Below, one piece after another: positions 7,197 to 16,055 of a stretch of 64,000 nucleotides of DNA; the stretch's first letter is position 1, and each line of letters begins with the position of its first letter. Source of the stretch: Oceanobacter sp. 1_MG-2023 (lineage in GTDB: Bacteria > Pseudomonadota > Gammaproteobacteria > Pseudomonadales > Oceanobacteraceae). The position numbers were made by a program, and so were the translations under genes. The stretch spans positions 62,001-126,000 of the forward strand of contig NZ_JAUYWA010000007.1 of the NCBI RefSeq assembly GCF_030689025.1. The letters are read 5' to 3'. A model generated the notes under the pieces. It ran no database searches, had not been told where the DNA came from, and worked only from the letters and a program-made list of their open reading frames with translations.

Positions 7197-9815
7197 ATGA
7201 ATACTGAATTCCGTAAAAACCTGCCCGGTACCGACCTCGATTATTTCGATACTCGTGCAGCTGTTGATGCGATCCAGCCTGGGGCCTATGCCAAGCTGCC
7301 GTACACTTCCCGCGTGTTGGCGGAACAACTGGTTCGTCGTTGTGACCCTGCCGACCTGACCGCTTCCCTGACACAGCTGATCGAACGCAAGCGTGACCTG
7401 GATTTTCCATGGTACCCGGCACGAGTCGTGTGTCACGATATTCTCGGTCAGACGGCGCTGGTCGACCTGGCGGGTTTGCGTGATGCCATTGCTGACCAGG
7501 GAGGCGACCCGGCCAAAGTGAATCCGGTTGTGCCAACCCAGTTGATTGTTGACCACTCGCTGGCAGTTGAAGCCGCAGGTTTTGACCCGGATGCCTTCGA
7601 GAAAAACCGGGCGATTGAAGATCGTCGTAACGCTGACCGCTTCCACTTTATTGAGTGGACCAAAACCGCTTTCAAAAACGTCGATGTGATCCCGGCCGGT
7701 AACGGCATCATGCACCAGATCAATCTGGAAAAGATGTCGCCAGTGATTCAGGCCCGTGAAGATGACAACGGCAAGCTGGTGGCTTTCCCGGATACCTGTG
7801 TCGGGACCGATTCCCACACACCACACGTGGATGCGCTGGGCGTTATCGCGATTGGTGTTGGTGGTCTGGAAGCCGAAACCGTGATGCTGGGCTTGCCATC
7901 CATGATGCGCCTGCCAGACATTACCGGGGTTGAGCTGATTGGCAAACGTCAGCCCGGGATTACCGCTACCGATATTGTTCTGGCGTTAACCGAATTCCTG
8001 CGCAAGGAACGGGTAGTCGGTGCCTATGTTGAGTTCTTCGGTGCCGGTGCCGCCAGCCTGTCCATTGGTGATCGTGCCACGATCTCTAACATGTGTCCTG
8101 AGTTTGGTGCCACCGCTGCGATGTTCTACATCGATTCCCAAACCATTGATTACCTGAAACTGACCGGGCGTGAGCCTGAGCAAGTCGCACTGGTTGAGCA
8201 ATACGCCAAAGAGACCGGCTTGTGGGCGGATGCGCTGGTCGACGCTGAATACGAGCGCGTGCTGCAGTTTGATTTGTCCTCTGTGGTTCGTAACATGGCT
8301 GGCCCGTCCAACCCGCATCGTCGTTTGCCAACCTCGGATCTGACCGAACGCGGTATCGCCGATGAAGGCAAACTGGCTGCTGGCAAGCAGGAAGAAGCCG
8401 ATGGCCTGATGCCGGATGGCGCGGTGATTATTGCGGCGATTACTTCGTGTACCAATACATCGAACCCTCGCAACGTGGTTGCAGCGGCATTGTTGGCGAA
8501 AAAAGCCAATGAATTGGGCCTGACTCGCAAACCCTGGGTGAAAAGCTCGTTTGCACCAGGTTCCAAGGTTGCCAAACTGTATCTGGAAGAAGCTGGCCTG
8601 CTGACTGAGTTGGAAAAACTCGGCTTCGGTATCGTGGCTTATGCCTGCACGACCTGTAACGGCATGTCGGGTGCACTGGACCCAGCGATTCAGCAAGAAA
8701 TTATCGACCGTGACCTGTACGCCACCGCAGTACTGTCGGGTAACCGTAACTTTGATGGTCGTATCCATCCGTATGCCAAACAGGCTTTCCTGGCGTCACC
8801 ACCACTGGTTGTGGCCTATGCGATTGCCGGTACGGTGCGTTTTGATATCGAGCACGATGCCCTGGCCGTGGTTGATGGCAAGGAAATTACCCTGAAAGAC
8901 CTGTGGCCATCAGATGAAGAAATTGATGCCATCGTTGCCTCCGCAGTTAAGCCGGAGCAGTTCAAGCAAGTCTATATCCCGATGTTTGATCTGGGTGAAA
9001 TCGAACAAGCCGAGAGCCCACTGTACGACTGGCGTCCAATGTCGACCTATATCCGTCGTCCTCCTTATTGGGAAGGTGCCCTGGCGGGTGAACGCAGCAT
9101 GAAAGACATGCGTCCTCTGGCGGTGCTGGGTGACAACATCACTACCGACCACCTGTCGCCATCCAATGCGATTCAGGCACACAGTGCGGCCGGTGAATAC
9201 TGCGCCAAAATGGGCTTGCCGGAAGAAGACTTCAACAGCTATGCAACGCACCGAGGCGATCACCTGACGGCGCAGCGTGCGACATTCGCCAACCCGAAAT
9301 TGCTGAACGAAATGTGTCGTGACGAGCAGGGTGACGTGATTCAGGGGTCTCTGGCGCGGGTTGAGCCGGAAGGCGAACAAATGCGTATGTGGGAAGCGAT
9401 TGAAACCTACATGAACCGCAAACAGCCGCTGATTATTGTGGCGGGTGCTGATTATGGTCAGGGTTCTTCCCGTGACTGGGCCGCCAAAGGCGTTCGTCTG
9501 GCAGGCGTGGAAGTGATCGTCGCGGAAGGTTTCGAGCGTATTCACCGGACCAACCTGGTGGGTATGGGAGTATTACCGGTGGAATTCAAGCCGGGTACCA
9601 CTCGTCTGACCCTGGGTCTGGATGGCACCGAAACCTACACCATCAAAGGCGATATTTCTCCACGCAGTGAGCTGACCCTTGAAGTGACTCGCCGTAGTGG
9701 TGAGGTGGTTGAGGTACCGGTGACCTGTCGTCTGGATACCGCAACGGAAGTACGTGTTTATAACGCCGGTGGCGTATTGCAAATGTTTGCCAAGGACTTC
9801 CTCGGACAGGAATAA
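7197..9815 (+). CDS. acnD: Fe-S dependent 2-methylcitrate dehydratase AcnD
   Basis: AcnD is an aconitase-family enzyme that, with PrpF, replaces PrpD in dehydrating 2-methylcitrate. The 872-residue length fits. The three cluster-ligand Cys appear in ITSCTNTS (near residue 420) and ACTTCNGMSG, and the swivelling domain has GADYGQGSSRDWAAKG. Substrate and loop segments such as TDSHTPHVDALG are also intact. The ATG at 7197 has AGAGAG just before it. The gene is separated from prpC by 179 bp with two inverted repeats and from prpF by 127 bp. No frameshift or missing ligand was seen. Confidence 0.95.
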   Translation: MNTEFRKNLPGTDLDYFDTRAAVDAIQPGAYAKLPYTSRVLAEQLVRRCDPADLTASLTQLIERKRDLDFPWYPARVVCHDILGQTALVDLAGLRDAIADQGGDPAKVNPVVPTQLIVDHSLAVEAAGFDPDAFEKNRAIEDRRNADRFHFIEWTKTAFKNVDVIPAGNGIMHQINLEKMSPVIQAREDDNGKLVAFPDTCVGTDSHTPHVDALGVIAIGVGGLEAETVMLGLPSMMRLPDITGVELIGKRQPGITATDIVLALTEFLRKERVVGAYVEFFGAGAASLSIGDRATISNMCPEFGATAAMFYIDSQTIDYLKLTGREPEQVALVEQYAKETGLWADALVDAEYERVLQFDLSSVVRNMAGPSNPHRRLPTSDLTERGIADEGKLAAGKQEEADGLMPDGAVIIAAITSCTNTSNPRNVVAAALLAKKANELGLTRKPWVKSSFAPGSKVAKLYLEEAGLLTELEKLGFGIVAYACTTCNGMSGALDPAIQQEIIDRDLYATAVLSGNRNFDGRIHPYAKQAFLASPPLVVAYAIAGTVRFDIEHDALAVVDGKEITLKDLWPSDEEIDAIVASAVKPEQFKQVYIPMFDLGEIEQAESPLYDWRPMSTYIRRPPYWEGALAGERSMKDMRPLAVLGDNITTDHLSPSNAIQAHSAAGEYCAKMGLPEEDFNSYATHRGDHLTAQRATFANPKLLNEMCRDEQGDVIQGSLARVEPEGEQMRMWEAIETYMNRKQPLIIVAGADYGQGSSRDWAAKGVRLAGVEVIVAEGFERIHRTNLVGMGVLPVEFKPGTTRLTLGLDGTETYTIKGDISPRSELTLEVTRRSGEVVEVPVTCRLDTATEVRVYNAGGVLQMFAKDFLGQE

Positions 9816-9831
9816 GCGGCAAACTCCGTAG

Positions 9832-9887
9832 CCGCTGGTTGCCCCTGAAAACAAGAGGCCGCCAGCGGTTCGTTTTGTCCAGAACCG
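9832..9887 (+). promoter_or_regulatory. Paired inverted repeats in the acnD-prpF gap
   Basis: CCGCTGG at 9832-9838 pairs with CCAGCGG at 9862-9868, and CGGTTC at 9866-9871 pairs with GAACCG at 9882-9887, so the two stems share bases and are mutually exclusive. A third short pair, GCCGGT 9901-9906 with ACCGGC 9921-9926, precedes the prpF ribosome binding site. No T-run is present. Confidence 0.45.
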
Positions 9888-9942
9888 ATTTATAGACATG
9901 GCCGGTGCCTGTTTCCCGGTACCGGCTCATCAAGGAGACCAT

Positions 9943-11121
9943 ATGGCCCACGTTCCTCAAATTAAAATTCCGGCGACCTATATTCGTGGTGGGACATCAA
10001 AAGGTGTGTTTTTTCGCCGCCAGGATTTACCGCCTGCCGCTCAGGAGCCGGGTGAAGCCCGTGACAAGATTCTGCAGCGTGTGATTGGCAGCCCGGATCC
10101 TTACGGTCAGCAGATCGATGGTATGGGGGGCGCTACCTCCAGCACCTCGAAAACCGTTATCGTGGATAAAAGCACCCAGCCAGACCATGATGTGGATTAT
10201 TTGTTTGGTCAGGTAGCCATCAATAAAGCATTTGTCGACTGGTCGGGTAACTGTGGCAACCTGACGGCAGCGGTGGGTGCCTTTGCCATTATGTCCGGTT
10301 TTGTGGATGCCGGGCGGATTCCGGAAAACGGCGTCTGTACGGTACGTATCTGGCAGAAAAACATCAGTAAAACCATTATTGCCCATGTGCCCATCACGGC
10401 GGGAGAAGTACAGGAAACCGGTGACTTTGAGCTGGATGGTGTGACCTTCCCGGCGGCAGAAGTCGAAGTGGAATTCATGGATCCGGCCGATGGCGAAGGC
10501 TCGATGTTCCCAACCGGCAACCTGGTCGACGACTTGGAAGTACCGGGTATCGGAACCTTCAAGGCAACCATGATCAATGCCGGTATTCCGACCATTTTTG
10601 TCAATGCTGCGGATATTGGTTACACCGGTACCGAGTTGCAAAAAGACATCAACAGCGATGCTGAAGCACTGGCACGTTTTGAAACCATGCGGGCCTGGGG
10701 TGCGGTCAAAATGGGATTGATTAACGATATCTCAGAAGCAGCCGCTCGCCAGCACACTCCCAAAATTGCATTTGTGGCCCCTGCGACAGCGTATGTCTCG
10801 TCCAGTGGCAAGCAGATTGAGGCCGACGCCATTGATGTCTGTGTCCGTGCCTTGTCGATGGGTAAATTGCACCATGCCATGATGGGAACGGCATCGGTGG
10901 CCATTGCTACTGCGGCGGCAGTGCCCGGCACGCTGGTGAATCTGGCAGCCGGTGGTGTCGAGCGTGACGCGGTTATTTTTGGGCACCCGTCCGGTACCTT
11001 GCGAGTCGGTGCTGCGGCAGAGCTGGTGGATGGTGAATGGCGTGCCCAAAAGGCCGTGATGAGTCGTTCCGCTCGCGTATTGATGGAAGGTTTTGTCCGT
11101 ATCCCCGGGGATACGTTTTAG
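9943..11121 (+). CDS. prpF: 2-methylaconitate cis-trans isomerase PrpF
   Basis: PrpF isomerises 2-methyl-trans-aconitate made by AcnD to the cis form. AAGGAG at 9932-9937 fixes the ATG at 9943 (MAHVPQIKIPATYIRGGTSKG); the in-frame ATG at 9898 lacks a binding site. The 392-residue protein has the diaminopimelate-epimerase-like double domain: RGGTSKGVFF near residue 14, GNCGNLTAAVG with the first catalytic-site Cys position, and MINAGIPTIFV. It is the last gene of the operon and is followed by stem-loops. No prpD homologue follows. Confidence 0.95.
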   Translation: MAHVPQIKIPATYIRGGTSKGVFFRRQDLPPAAQEPGEARDKILQRVIGSPDPYGQQIDGMGGATSSTSKTVIVDKSTQPDHDVDYLFGQVAINKAFVDWSGNCGNLTAAVGAFAIMSGFVDAGRIPENGVCTVRIWQKNISKTIIAHVPITAGEVQETGDFELDGVTFPAAEVEVEFMDPADGEGSMFPTGNLVDDLEVPGIGTFKATMINAGIPTIFVNAADIGYTGTELQKDINSDAEALARFETMRAWGAVKMGLINDISEAAARQHTPKIAFVAPATAYVSSSGKQIEADAIDVCVRALSMGKLHHAMMGTASVAIATAAAVPGTLVNLAAGGVERDAVIFGHPSGTLRVGAAAELVDGEWRAQKAVMSRSARVLMEGFVRIPGDTF

Positions 11122-11124
11122 CTG

Positions 11125-11155
11125 CCGGGCAGGCCATTAAAGCCTGCCGGGTTTG
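11125..11155 (+). terminator. Stem-loop after prpF
   Basis: CCGGGCAGGC (11125-11134) and GCCTGCCGGG (11142-11151) form a ten-base stem with one mismatch and a 7-nt loop, starting three bases after the prpF stop. The following TTTG tract is weak, so it may mainly protect the 3' end. Confidence 0.5.
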
Positions 11156-11184
11156 TAGCTGAAGACAGCAGGAGTCCCTGTGAC

Positions 11185-11221
11185 CTGCGTTCACGATGCT
11201 CCTCGCGGAACGCAGTTTTTT
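11185..11221 (+). terminator. Intrinsic terminator of the prp operon
   Basis: CTGCGTTC (11185-11192) pairs with GAACGCAG (11208-11215), followed directly by six T residues (11216-11221). It is oriented to end rightward transcription from prpF. Confidence 0.8.
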
Positions 11222-11254
11222 GCCCTCGGTCTTAGCCAGGCCGGGGGCATTTTT
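11221..11254 (+). terminator. Second tandem terminator after prpF
   Basis: TGCCCTCGG (11221-11229) pairs with CCGGGGGCA (11241-11249) with one G-U pair, followed by five T residues. It overlaps the end of the convergent kinase gene and backs up the terminator just before it. Confidence 0.65.
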
Positions 11255-14200
11255 ATGGCTGGTCGGTACTGGCCAGCAGGCTTTGATATTTGCTCATCAG
11301 GTTTTCGATCAACACAATGTCGAAGGTATCGATGGCGGCGAGCAGATTGCTGGCAATTTCAGTCAGTGAGGTGATGCCTTCTGCGGTCGATAACTGCTGC
11401 AATGCCTGGGCAAACTGGCCGATGTCTTTCAGGTTGTGGGTATGACGGGCCTGCTCGTAAAGCGGCATCAATTGGTCCTTGATGCTCACCAGTACGCTGC
11501 TGTCGGGAGGGTTCGACAAGGGTAAGGGTGTGGTATCGGTGGTGGTATTGGCTGTTGCCGGTGTGTCCGGGCGGTTGTTTTCGTCTCTGGTGGCGAGGAA
11601 CTGCTTCAGTGTCTTGATCAGTTCACGCTGCAAGACCGGTTTTTGCAAATGGGCGTCAAAGCGTTGCAAATCCGGTGCAGATTCTCCCCCTTGTAATACC
11701 GACGCTGTCAGTGCAACCACCGGCAGGCCCGGGTAACGCTTGTGCAGGATTCGGGTGGCTTCATAGCCGTCCATTACCGGCATGCGGATATCCATCAACA
11801 CCAGATCCGGCGGTGACAAGGCGACGGCATCGAGGGCTTCCTGGCCGTTGGCTGCGGTGAGAATCTGGATCTGTGAGTGCTCAAAAATACGGGCAATCAG
11901 TTCGCGGTTATTGTCTATGTCATCAACCACCAGAATGCTGCAGGGTTCAAAATCATCGATCCGGAGGCGACCAAGGTTTTGTCCCGGCTCTGTCCGGTCA
12001 GCGGTTTCAACTGATGCGATGTCGATACCAACCAGTTTGAGGGTAAATGTTGATCCCTGGCCGGGGCTGCTGGTGACGGAGATGCTCCCTCCCATACGTT
12101 CAATCAGGCGTTGGGATATGGCCAGCCCCAGCCCGGTGCCACCGGCGTGGCGGCTGTCGAGTTGTTCAAACTCGGTGAAAATGGCCTGAATCTGGTCCGG
12201 CTCAATGCCTATGCCGGTATCACTGATGGTGATTTCAAGGTCGACCTTGCTGAGGTGATCGTCGATGTGCAAGGTGCGTGAGGTGAGTGTGATGGCACCC
12301 TGGTGGGTGAACTTGACGGCATTACCCACCAGATTGATCAGGATTTGTCGCAGGCGGACATCGTCGAGTAATAAAAAAAGCGGTAATCGGGTATCGGTGT
12401 TGACGACCAGATTCAGTCCCTTGGTGGTGACTGCGAGAGAGAAAAACTGGGCGATTTCATCAATCAGAACATTCACATTGGTGGGCGCCTTGGTTATCGC
12501 CATCTTGCCGGATTCGATTTTCGACAGATCCAGAATGTCATTGATCAGTTGCAGTAATGAGCTGCTGGCTTTGTGTACGGTGTCGACATAAGAGCGCAGG
12601 CGAGGCTGGTCGAGCTGCTCACTCAACAGCTCGGTAAAGCCGATAATTGCGTTCATGGGGGTGCGGATTTCATGGCTCATATTGGCGAGAAATTCCGACT
12701 TGGCGCGGTTGGCGACTTCGGCCTTGTCGCGGGCGCGGGCCAGTTCAGCGGTGAGCCGTTTCTGCTCTGAAATATCTTTCAGTACGGCATAAATGGCTGG
12801 CTGGCCTTCGTAGTGAATGCGCGTCAGGGAAATATCAAGCCAGCGTTGGGTACCATCCTGACGGCGAATCATCAGTTCCAGGTGAAAGGTGCCATTGTTG
12901 AGACAGGTCGCAAAGGCCCGGGTGATCACCTCTTCAGACTCGCGGCCATCGGGCTGGGTTAATGGCGTGGCATTGGCGAGTGTCATGCCGTCGATATTGC
13001 GGCCGTTGCGATAACCCAGCAGTCGTTCGGTGGCGTGGTTGTGGGCGATACACTGGCCAAACTGAAAGATCAGATTGCCTTCGGTGGCTTCCTTGAACAG
13101 GGTTTTGAAGTTGTCACGTTCGGTTTGCAAGGCCTGCTCGGTCTGTTTGCGCTGCTCGACTTCCTTGCTCAGGCGGCGGTTCCAGTAAATGCTGATAATG
13201 ATGTAGAGGATGAAAACGGCAACAACACTGGCAACCAGCTGATAGTTGATGCGTTCGGCAAACTGGATATTTGACCATTGGTTGAGAACGGACAGCCGGT
13301 CGGCATCACTGAGTTTGATTCCGGTGGCCAAGATAGCCGACATCAACTCCGGTGACTGGCGGTTTACCATAATGGCGGGTTGAATTGTCACGCTGGTTTT
13401 ACCCACCACTTTGAGATGACGAAAGTTCTCCAGCCGCAGCAGGTGATTGGCTTGTATCAGAGGCATGGTCACGGCGTCGAGTTGCCCGGCTTCGAGCATG
13501 TCCAGCAGCTGGGTAGGGGAGTCGATATGGGTCAGCAATAAACCGGGAATCCGCTTGCCCAACAGTTGGTCAAAACTGGCAGATGCCAGTATTCCTACTC
13601 GCAAGCGGCTGAGCTGCTGTTCGTCATCGATAAACGCCGCATCCTCGGTCATCAGAATAACGACCGGAGTTTCCAGTAGCGTTGCGACCGCTCGATAGTC
13701 GTCATTGAGTGCAGAATCGTTGAGATCGCAGATAATGATATCGGCATGATGGTCGGAGGGATTGGGCGCAAAGCGAATATCCAGAGCCTTGCCGACCCGG
13801 CTGAAATATTCACCCGCGATGCCACCGATTTGTTCTCCTTCGGTGATCACCAGAGGAGGCAGGAAGTGGGCATCAACAGTGACTTGCGGGTGCTGCTGTA
13901 GCCATTCGATTTCATGGCGCGACAATAATAGCTGATGATTGCTGCTTGGGTGGTCAGGCAACCAGGTTTGTGACAGGGCACTGATATCTGCAGCGGATAT
14001 TTCCAGCAACGCCTTGTCGATAATACCTTGCAGGATTGGCTGTGAACGAGGCACGGCCATATGCAGGTTCACGGCATCATAAGGCACCAGTGGCTTGATA
14101 TTGATGATGCCCTGACGGCTGAGTTTGTAATGCATCACCGCGTAGATATCGATCAGCAAGTCGGCCTGGCCTTCCAGTATCATGCGGATGGCTTCATCCA

Positions 14201-14756
14201 GATTGGACACGGTGAGAATAGTGAGGTCGGGGTAAAGAGCCCGGATGCTTTCATCCAGAGCGAAGTCGGCAGGCATGACCAGACGCTGTTTCATCAGCAT
14301 CTCTTTGCTGGCGCCCACCAGATCGCTGTGACCAAAAAAATACTCACTTAAACGCAGGTAAGGCTTGGTGAAGTGCAAATATTCTTGCCGCGCAGGGGTG
14401 TGGACCAGGGAAGGCAAGATCAGAATCTCGCCGGAACGGGCATCACGCAGCAAGCTGGACCAGTCATCGATACGATAATCGGGCTGGATGCCGACTGAGG
14501 CCAGAATATTGCTGATCAGGCGTTGGGAAATGCCATCTGGATTACCGTTGTAGTCTACAAAGTCAAAAGGGGCCCAGTTACGCTCGACCGCCACCGTGAC
14601 GGTGGGGTGGGCATCGATCCAGGCTTGTTCTTCCGGAGTGAGTTCGAATCCGGCCACGACCGTTGAGGACAATAATAGCGTCAACAGCAGGAGCAGGGTT
14701 CTGCTGTTCCTGAGCCAGCTGGCTTGTTGCCAGTGGCTACACTTCTGCAAGCGCAA
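11253..14756 (-). CDS. Hybrid sensor histidine kinase with two periplasmic solute-binding domains
   Basis: The frame runs open to 15056, but the part above 14756 only mirrors the upstream gene. A TTG at 14756 (or 14750) gives a signal-like start followed by a leucine-rich hydrophobic segment (residues 21-35) and [10 protein letters not shown]. About 1167 residues: two SBP_bac_3 domains (about 40-260 and 277-500), a membrane segment (509-527), PAS (549-675), HisKA with His695 in MSHEIRTP, HATPase with NLVGNAVKF and GTGLGLAI, and a receiver with Asp989 in [11 protein letters not shown], then an 80-residue helical tail. This is a BvgS/EvgS-like plan. It overlaps the HD-GYP gene by about 20 bases, so the two probably form one pathway. 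The ligand is unknown; amino-acid-like solutes are typical for the family. The non-ATG start is uncertain. Confidence 0.85.
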   Translation of the reverse strand: MRLQKCSHWQQASWLRNSRTLLLLLTLLLSSTVVAGFELTPEEQAWIDAHPTVTVAVERNWAPFDFVDYNGNPDGISQRLISNILASVGIQPDYRIDDWSSLLRDARSGEILILPSLVHTPARQEYLHFTKPYLRLSEYFFGHSDLVGASKEMLMKQRLVMPADFALDESIRALYPDLTILTVSNLDEAIRMILEGQADLLIDIYAVMHYKLSRQGIINIKPLVPYDAVNLHMAVPRSQPILQGIIDKALLEISAADISALSQTWLPDHPSSNHQLLLSRHEIEWLQQHPQVTVDAHFLPPLVITEGEQIGGIAGEYFSRVGKALDIRFAPNPSDHHADIIICDLNDSALNDDYRAVATLLETPVVILMTEDAAFIDDEQQLSRLRVGILASASFDQLLGKRIPGLLLTHIDSPTQLLDMLEAGQLDAVTMPLIQANHLLRLENFRHLKVVGKTSVTIQPAIMVNRQSPELMSAILATGIKLSDADRLSVLNQWSNIQFAERINYQLVASVVAVFILYIIISIYWNRRLSKEVEQRKQTEQALQTERDNFKTLFKEATEGNLIFQFGQCIAHNHATERLLGYRNGRNIDGMTLANATPLTQPDGRESEEVITRAFATCLNNGTFHLELMIRRQDGTQRWLDISLTRIHYEGQPAIYAVLKDISEQKRLTAELARARDKAEVANRAKSEFLANMSHEIRTPMNAIIGFTELLSEQLDQPRLRSYVDTVHKASSSLLQLINDILDLSKIESGKMAITKAPTNVNVLIDEIAQFFSLAVTTKGLNLVVNTDTRLPLFLLLDDVRLRQILINLVGNAVKFTHQGAITLTSRTLHIDDHLSKVDLEITISDTGIGIEPDQIQAIFTEFEQLDSRHAGGTGLGLAISQRLIERMGGSISVTSSPGQGSTFTLKLVGIDIASVETADRTEPGQNLGRLRIDDFEPCSILVVDDIDNNRELIARIFEHSQIQILTAANGQEALDAVALSPPDLVLMDIRMPVMDGYEATRILHKRYPGLPVVALTASVLQGGESAPDLQRFDAHLQKPVLQRELIKTLKQFLATRDENNRPDTPATANTTTDTTPLPLSNPPDSSVLVSIKDQLMPLYEQARHTHNLKDIGQFAQALQQLSTAEGITSLTEIASNLLAAIDTFDIVLIENLMSKYQSLLASTDQP

Positions 14757-15783
14757 TGAATTGATCCAGGTTGTCCCGAAACAGCTCGACCAGATAAGGG
14801 TCAAAATGGGTGCCGCTGTTATTGATAATGTAGGCGGTGGTGTCTGCCATGGTCCAGGCCGGTTTGTATATGCGCTGGTGGGACAGGGCGTCGAAGACGT
14901 CGGCCAGAGCCACAATGCGGCCATAGATATGAATATCATGGCCTTTGAGGCCCAGCGGGTAGCCGCTGCCATCCCAGCGTTCATGATGTTGCCAGGCGAT
15001 GGTATCCGCAGCCTTGAGAATACGACGGGGCGAGTTCTTGAGGAAATTATGGGCACAGGTGGTGTGGGTTTTCATGGTGTCGTATTCCTCTGCCGTCAGT
15101 TTTCCGGGCTTGTGAAGAATCGCTTCAGGCACAAAGACCTTGCCGATATCGTGCATCGGGGAAGCGTGGAAGATGATGACGGCATCTTCTTCGGTCAGGC
15201 TGTTGTGCAGCTGTGCCAGCAGTTGCGAGTATTCGGCCACACGTTTGATATGGCGGCCGGTTTCATCGGAAGTGAACTCCATCAGCTCGGTGAGGATATG
15301 GATCATTTCCAGCTGGGTTTGCTCCAGCTCGGAGAGTAGGCGTTTTTCGGTCAGCTCTACTTTTTGACGCAGGCTGATATTGTGCTTTTGCAGCAGCGCT
15401 TTGGCAGTATGCAGCTCCAGATGAGTGCGCACCCGGGCGAGCAATTCGGCGGCATGAAAGGGTTTGATGATGTAGTCGACCCCTCCAAGCTCGAAGCCCT
15501 TGACCACTGAATCGACATCCGCCCGTGCGGTGAGAAAGATAATGGGGATGTCCCGATGCTTGAGGTCTTTGCGGATGCGTGTGCAGACATCAAAGCCATC
15601 CAGATCGGGCATCATGACATCGAGTAAAATCAGGTCAAAAGACTGGGTTCGCAATAAAGCGAGGGCATCGTTACCCGACATGGCGTAAGACAGTTCGTAG
15701 TTGTCTTCACGCAGGATATTCATGGCGACCTGAATGTTGTTGGCGACGTCATCGACAACCAGGATACGTGAAGGCTGATCCAC
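14737..15783 (-). CDS. Response regulator with HD-GYP cyclic-di-GMP phosphodiesterase domain
   Basis: The 348-residue protein has a receiver domain (residues 5-120, phosphoacceptor Asp55 in LILLDVMMPDLDG, conserved Lys108), a coiled linker (about 125-160) and an HD-GYP domain with HDIGK (His211-Asp212), HHERWDGSGYP (GYP at 274-276) and ALADVFDAL. HD-GYP proteins hydrolyse cyclic-di-GMP, and the architecture is that of RpfG. The hybrid kinase gene starts inside its last codons, which suggests that it supplies phosphoryl groups. All signature residues are present, so an active enzyme is expected. Confidence 0.92.
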   Translation of the reverse strand: MDQPSRILVVDDVANNIQVAMNILREDNYELSYAMSGNDALALLRTQSFDLILLDVMMPDLDGFDVCTRIRKDLKHRDIPIIFLTARADVDSVVKGFELGGVDYIIKPFHAAELLARVRTHLELHTAKALLQKHNISLRQKVELTEKRLLSELEQTQLEMIHILTELMEFTSDETGRHIKRVAEYSQLLAQLHNSLTEEDAVIIFHASPMHDIGKVFVPEAILHKPGKLTAEEYDTMKTHTTCAHNFLKNSPRRILKAADTIAWQHHERWDGSGYPLGLKGHDIHIYGRIVALADVFDALSHQRIYKPAWTMADTTAYIINNSGTHFDPYLVELFRDNLDQFIALAEV

Positions 15784-15966
15784 AGGTTCCTCTACCTCGT
15801 CCTTATCTGAATATCGTTTAAAACTAGCACGTAGCGGGGCAGGAGAGAATGTTATTGGTCGAAATCTTGGTTGCTATTGGACATATCGGCAAGATTGGCG
15901 CAGTTGTGTCCGAATTCGTGTGGTTGCACCGGCTTGGCTGGAGAGGGAGTATCGATTGATGGTGAA

Positions 15967-16002
15967 ATTCAAAAGGCCTGCACGATGGCAGGCCTTTTGA
16001 AT
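15967..16002. terminator. Bidirectional stem-loop between rne and the HD-GYP gene
   Basis: Fifteen-base arms 15967-15981 and 15988-16002 are perfectly complementary around a 6-nt loop. The arms contain AAAAGG/CCTTTT, so a short U-tract forms inside the stem in either direction. It lies about 54 bp after the rne stop codon and would end the rne transcript. Confidence 0.75.
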
Positions 16003-16055
16003 AGAAAGCCAGCGGACTTTGGGGAGTCCGCCTGTTTTCGTCTATTGTCCAGAAA

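Noticed and set aside
14640-14656. GTTCGAATCC resembling a tRNA T-loop
   Set aside because: It is within the kinase coding region and no matching acceptor, D or anticodon stems were found.
14757-15056. N-terminal extension of the hybrid kinase frame
   Set aside because: It lies wholly inside the HD-GYP gene in another frame and reads as non-protein sequence; the signal-like segment starts after 14756.
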